From: Schistosoma mansoni
Lineage: Eukaryota; Platyhelminthes; Trematoda; Strigeidida; Schistosomatidae
Assembly (NCBI RefSeq): GCF_000237925.1
Contig: NC_031499.1
Coordinates: 2,485,316-2,549,315, forward strand
Direction of reading: 5' to 3'
DNA: 64,000 nt
Part shown: piece by piece, positions 59,640 to 64,000 of the stretch
Layout of the letters: each line of letters starts with the position of its first letter
How positions within the stretch are numbered: position 1 is the stretch's first letter
Notes under the pieces: generated by a model
What the model was told of the DNA's origin: nothing
What the model saw: only the letters and a program-made list of their open reading frames with translations
Database searches by the model: none
Translations under genes and position numbers: made by a program

Positions 59640-61320
59640 TAGGTTAGTCCTAGTAATGATGGCCTCTCAGTTGATCCAACCCTATTTTGAATACGTCAAC
59701 AGACGCAGCTTCAATCACATATCCGATACAAATTTATCATTAAGTAATTTGAAAACTGTAATCAATTCACCTCTGGTTCTTCAATATGACAATGGGAATA
59801 GGTTTAGTTTAGCGAGTCGAACATCATACACAAGCTTATCTATTCCGGGAACAAGCTTAGTCGCTGTTTTCTGGAACTTTCCAAAGGCTTACTGTCTTTT
59901 TTAAGCAGGAGCTAGCCGCTTGTATGCATTACCCAAGTTTAGGACGCACGAATACTATGTACAAAGTCAAGAAAGTTTTAGCGTTGGCATGGCTAAAGGC
60001 CCTACGTATTGACCATAGGATTCTAAAACCTTTGGTGGTTATTACACGGCAGTGTGTAGTAGTTTTTAAGTCTTGGCTAGCGATGACTCCCTATTCATTG
60101 TGTATCTCGACAACAGGTAGCTCAATGTTACTCATCATGTATGTATTATAGTGAGCGAGAACACAATTGGAGATAATTAAGCGTATTTGAACACAAAATT
60201 GATAAAGTCTGAGAACCGAACAGTAAATACTTAATTTACAAAATGTCGATCAGTTGTCTCAAACTTCACTGTTCCTTTTACAAATATTAGTCAATTGTCT
60301 CACACTTCATCATTCTGTCATCTCCACACCAACCATTCTTTGTTCTCGTTCTCTTTTATTTTATTCTCTTAACCTTCTGTCTCCAAGCATTTCACTTTCG
60401 AATGATGATGCATATTACTCACATCTGTCGATATCAGTAGCATACATTACAGCATCTGTACCTTGATGACCGATATGCATCACAAAGCACTTGGAAGTAT
60501 TTATCAGTGACAGCCAAGTTTGAGATCATTTAGATAATTTCTCCAGGTCATTTCGAAGCTCTAAGCTATCATGTTAACCCTTTATCTTACTTCATATGTT
60601 GACATCGTCAACACATTTACTACGACCGATGATGAAAGGAAACGAAGAAGGTTATCTACATGCAACAAGAAGAATAATGACCCCAAAACTGTACCCTGAG
60701 GCACCCCATGAAGCACAATTTCCCGGCTAGACAACTTGGAGTTCACCAATACTCTTTGTTGAGGCCCAACTAAGAAGTCTTTTATCCACATCAATAGATT
60801 GCGTCTAGCTCCAGCATTTCTTAACTTAGATAACAGTCGTCTGTGAGAAAGTTTGTCAAAAGCTTTGCTAAAGTCAATTTAGGCTACGTCCATAGGTTGC
60901 TTTTGGTCTCTAAGAGCGCACGAAGTATGTTTACAGTTTGTCTAGGGCAACAGAGAAATTGCCTAAATGTCTGGAAATGAAATCAACTTCGGCTCGCGCT
61001 TTTGACAGAGTGTAGTGAGAATTATCATTTCTGTCATCTTTGTAAGGAATAGCTGTTGAAACACATCGTCCTGTGTGTTTTCCGCTGGCTTTTCGGTGTC
61101 ACTGAAAAACTTTAAGTGTTCTGAATTTCTATAGTTTATGTGATACTCCAAGAGTCGGCGCTGATTTTCTAAACCATTTTTGATTTATCAATTTTCGCTA
61201 CTGCTACTCAGGTCGGTGTATTCCATACGGCGTCTTTGCTTGCTTTATATGATAAGGTGTTAATCCATTTTGTTTTGAGTATCAAATAGCCGAAACGAGA
61301 GTAAGGGGTTTTTAGCCACC
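59640..61320 (-). mobile_element. decayed CR1/Jockey-type LINE
   Basis: The minus strand gives, in order: a charged tract (ILKTKWINTLSYKASKD near 61250), SKAFDKLSHRRL near 60860, LVGPQQRVLVNSKLSS and GVPQGTVLGSLFFLLHVDNL (60582-60794), then after an interruption the C-terminal LINE motif FVRPKLG...CIQA near 59930 and RLAKLNLFPLSY near 59810. The GVPQGTVLGP-type motif and C-terminal signature mark a CR1-like non-LTR element. It has many breaks and is split by another repeat at 60148-60460. Confidence 0.72.
60148..60460 (+). repeat. repeat inserted in the CR1-type LINE
   Basis: Resembles the repeat that RTE copy 1 interrupts (24285-24357 plus 27590-27790): TAGTGAGCGAGAACACAATT, GAACAGTAAATACTTAATTT, CCATTCTTTGTTCTCGTTCT. 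Confidence 0.5.
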
Positions 61321-61329
61321 TGTTTTTAG

Positions 61330-63617
61330 CGACCTGTGATCTTCTAACTATCCTCAAGCTCTCTTCTAAATGTTATTTACGATATTATTGACAGTACTCA
61401 AAGAATACAACCTCCTGTTTGTGATTCCTTTCGGTACGATGGATAACCTTATTCTATTAAAGAGTCAGACTAATACTGAATGTCCATTTGTTGTGAGTAC
61501 TAGACATGCATTCCAAAAGATTTCCAGACCGAAGCATATGACAACCTGAGACAGTTTCAGAGATGTTTTCGGTATATTTCAGATTTGTGGTTAAAAATAT
61601 GCCATAAAACATTATTAGATGACTTGGATACATTATATCGTGAGGGAAAGCAGATGATACATTGAGAAGCCGGAAATCAGCAATCAATGTGTTATCTATG
61701 TCTTTTGTTTTGATCGTAAAAGGGAGCCTGAGGGCCATGATCAGAGAGTGAAAGGGCGAATATCTATTTTTATTGTCACTTCTTTATAAATCAAGGTTCA
61801 CCGGTTGCGAAGCAATGCTACGCTGGCGATATGACCAGTGCTGAAATATTGTAACAATCTACGGATTTCAGCTTTCTTATTCAAATTATTTTTGGATAAC
61901 TTTCTTGAAGTTCGAGTGGTTCATACGTCATGGAAATCTCTAGACCGATAGCATTCATCAACACAACGTAACACTTTCACACATAGTAAGTTCACATTTT
62001 CCTTCAAAATTGATATCAAAATCTTACTGAATGCACCTCCTGAGCTAATGTCTCTATTTTCTATTTTGAGTAAGCGATAAAGACAAGCCGCAGCTTGTGG
62101 ATCTGCTGTATACTGTCATCCTGCTCCATTTTTCAAGTGTTGTATGTTTTACATTTGAAAAGTAACAGCATCATACTATACTCAGTGATTACATACTGAT
62201 TTACTGTGAAGTCAATAGGTGGAGTCATGACATATTTGACGGGGCTGTGATTGTGTGTTCACTAAGAAGCTAAGAGAAATCTTAGGCCGGTGTACCGTAC
62301 CATATAGTGTATATAGTTTATAAGGAAATTCGTTGGGGCTTATTTCTGTTCCATTTAAAATAAACAAACACTATTGGCTCTAGTCAAAAGTACGAAACAA
62401 GTAAATGAACAAATCACATGATAGATATCTTTTTTGTTATGTCCCAAACAGTAGAACTTTACTTAATCCAAACCGAATAACGTTAATACACATTTAAATG
62501 GTACAGAGGAAACCATGCATTACGTTTTTAGCACATTCGAAACCTAAGTATGGTAATGTCAAGTTATTCCTGATCAGGGTGAATTTTCGTGACCTGTCAC
62601 TGTACGGATTTGTACGTCAGAAGGTGGGTATGAAAAATATATTTATTTGTAGTATGAAGAAGAAGGTTGAAATTGGGTGTGTGCATAGATTTTGTGAAAA
62701 ATAAGTGGAGTAAAATGTGGTTCTTTGGAAAAAGAGTCCACGTTGGATGAATATTCGTGCCCTCCTTCCTATTGCAGGGGGAGTGATTCAGCAGTATATG
62801 AAAAGCTTCAGCTACGTGACTCTCTTTGTAGTCGGAAAAACCTTTGTGAATTATTCCGACATTTCTAATATAAATTTGGTGATTATTGAAAATAGCACGT
62901 ACTGCTACTGCTGATTTAACCTGTAAATTGTCCGATTCTACAGGATTATTAAAAGGGTTGTTTTGTGTGACTTAGGTGTTCCTTGAAACCAGTCGAGATC
63001 TCGTGGGGTTACTCTCTAATATAGAACGTATCACAATCGACACACCATAATCTGTAGACACCATTTTGAGTGGAAGTAAACGGAATTTTAACGTTTCTTA
63101 AAATGTAAGTTGTCTTATAAAAACTTCAATTTCGTAAGCTTTTAATATCCTTTGTAATTCATCTGTTGTACCTTGACGGTAGAGTAAAACCACAGTACCA
63201 ATCCAAGATATTTTATTAGGATTGTTATTTGTGCCTTTTGAACTTGTATTACTATATTTCAGTCATTTATTTACTCTGAAGAAGTAGTTTACATTAGGTA
63301 ACGAACGTCAGAAATAATTTTTTTCTACTCATTGGTATATAACAAAAAATATATTCATTATTAACTTTCTACTCAATGCTAGACTTATTAGAATCCCTCA
63401 AGTTCATCCTTGGCACCGGGACCTCCAAACAAATTAAATTTGGCTAAGAAAAGACGAATTTGTGCATCTGTGACTGACTAACATGTTAATGAATATGTAG
63501 TGGTATTGGTCCTAACCACAAAATCATCAAAGCTCAACGTGAGATAATTGTGAAAATAGATACTGAACATTTAAAATGAAGAAAAGGCTAACAGTGGTGA
63601 AGGCAAAGGAAATGAAT
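61330..63617. other. gene-free stretch, nothing recognised
   Basis: 61330-61750 may be the upstream, heavily decayed part of the CR1-type LINE. From 61750 to 63617 I see only short open frames and no named repeat. Confidence 0.3.
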
Positions 63618-63735
63618 TCAATTCAATTCTAGCCTCTGTAGCAGTCTTTTCGTTGGCACCTTGTCAAACGCTTTGCTGACGTCTATGTAGACAACCTCCG
63701 CTGATTTTCCAATATCTAGAGCCCTTATTGAACTC
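63618..63735 (-). mobile_element. CR1/Jockey-type LINE reverse transcriptase fragment
   Basis: The minus strand encodes DIGKSAEVVYIDVSKAFDKV, then PTKRLLQRLEL, motif A of a CR1-like reverse transcriptase. It is cut on the right by RTE copy 3. Confidence 0.72.
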
Positions 63736-64000
63736 CTCCTGTAGCTCCTCTGGGGGTTACTGCCGGTCTCAAGCCCGGGTAAAGGAGGAGGGTTGGGCAT
63801 GGGGTTAGTGACCCCATCCCGTAGAAAATCAACTCGCTAAAAAAACGCTAACCAGAAAAATCATTCAAACCATTCAAACTCTGCCCTGGGAGTAGAAGGA
63901 ATAATTATGACGTCTAATGATGAAAACCGAGTTCCTTCGGAAGTCATGAGGCCGACGCACCTTCTTACAACCAGAGAGACAATTTTTATAGGTACATGGA
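63736..64000 (+). mobile_element. RTE-clade LINE, copy 3, 5' end, runs off the window
   Basis: It starts CTCCTGTAGCTCCTCTGGGG and carries the full leader and the first 31 codons from the ATG at 63907 (SEVMRPTHLLTTRETIFIGT). The first residues match copy 1 closely, and the frame is open to the edge. Confidence 0.85.

Noticed and set aside
62498-62914. Two adjacent plus-strand frames as exons of one gene
   Set aside because: No splice pair joins them in frame and neither resembles a known family.

Overview
The window looks like AT-rich, gene-poor, repeat-dense genomic DNA of a blood fluke (Schistosoma). This rests on four things seen together: tRNA-derived SINEs carrying hammerhead ribozymes (Sm-alpha type), an RTE/SR2-like LINE, a Penelope-like element with a GIY-YIG domain, and a micro-exon gene encoding a small secreted protein. 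The species is not resolved; no search could be run.

Three host genes can be modelled. (1) 1127-5514, minus: most of an ectonucleotide pyrophosphatase/phosphodiesterase (NPP/ENPP family) with all metal ligands and the threonine nucleophile. Its 3' end was not found, and a Penelope-like element sits in its second intron. (2) 29537-34564, plus: a seven-exon micro-exon gene, all internal exons 33-45 bp, symmetric and phase 1, encoding a 79-residue signal-peptide protein. (3) 36233-56784, minus: a complete 13-exon SRBD1 (Tex-like, S1 RNA-binding) gene of 928 codons. All splice phases agree, and two of its introns are only 25 and 41 nt.

Between the NPP gene and the micro-exon gene (about 5.5-29 kb) lies a mosaic of duplications. 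A 2-kb inverted repeat (7085-9076 / 14345-16460) brackets a 3.5-kb segment that is repeated directly at 20054-23632 and, diverged, in an SRBD1 intron (40757-42250). Next to it are an orphan exon of a TENT2/GLD-2-type poly(A) polymerase (18473-18648) and an inverted partial copy of the last SRBD1 exons (19074-20053).

Mobile elements fill most of the rest. RTE copy 1 (24372-27575, minus) has a 14-bp perfect target-site duplication and an uninterrupted 1005-codon EN-RT frame. RTE copy 2 (50994-54704, plus) lies in an SRBD1 intron, has a 17-bp duplication, and is itself split by a 530-bp SINE-like element with its own duplication. RTE copy 3 runs off the right edge. A decayed CR1/Jockey-type LINE covers about 59.6-61.3 kb. 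Several SINE families (Sm-alpha, a second hammerhead-bearing tRNA-derived family, a 530-bp family and a 281-bp family) are scattered throughout. Hammerhead-like cores occur in at least three unrelated retroelement contexts.
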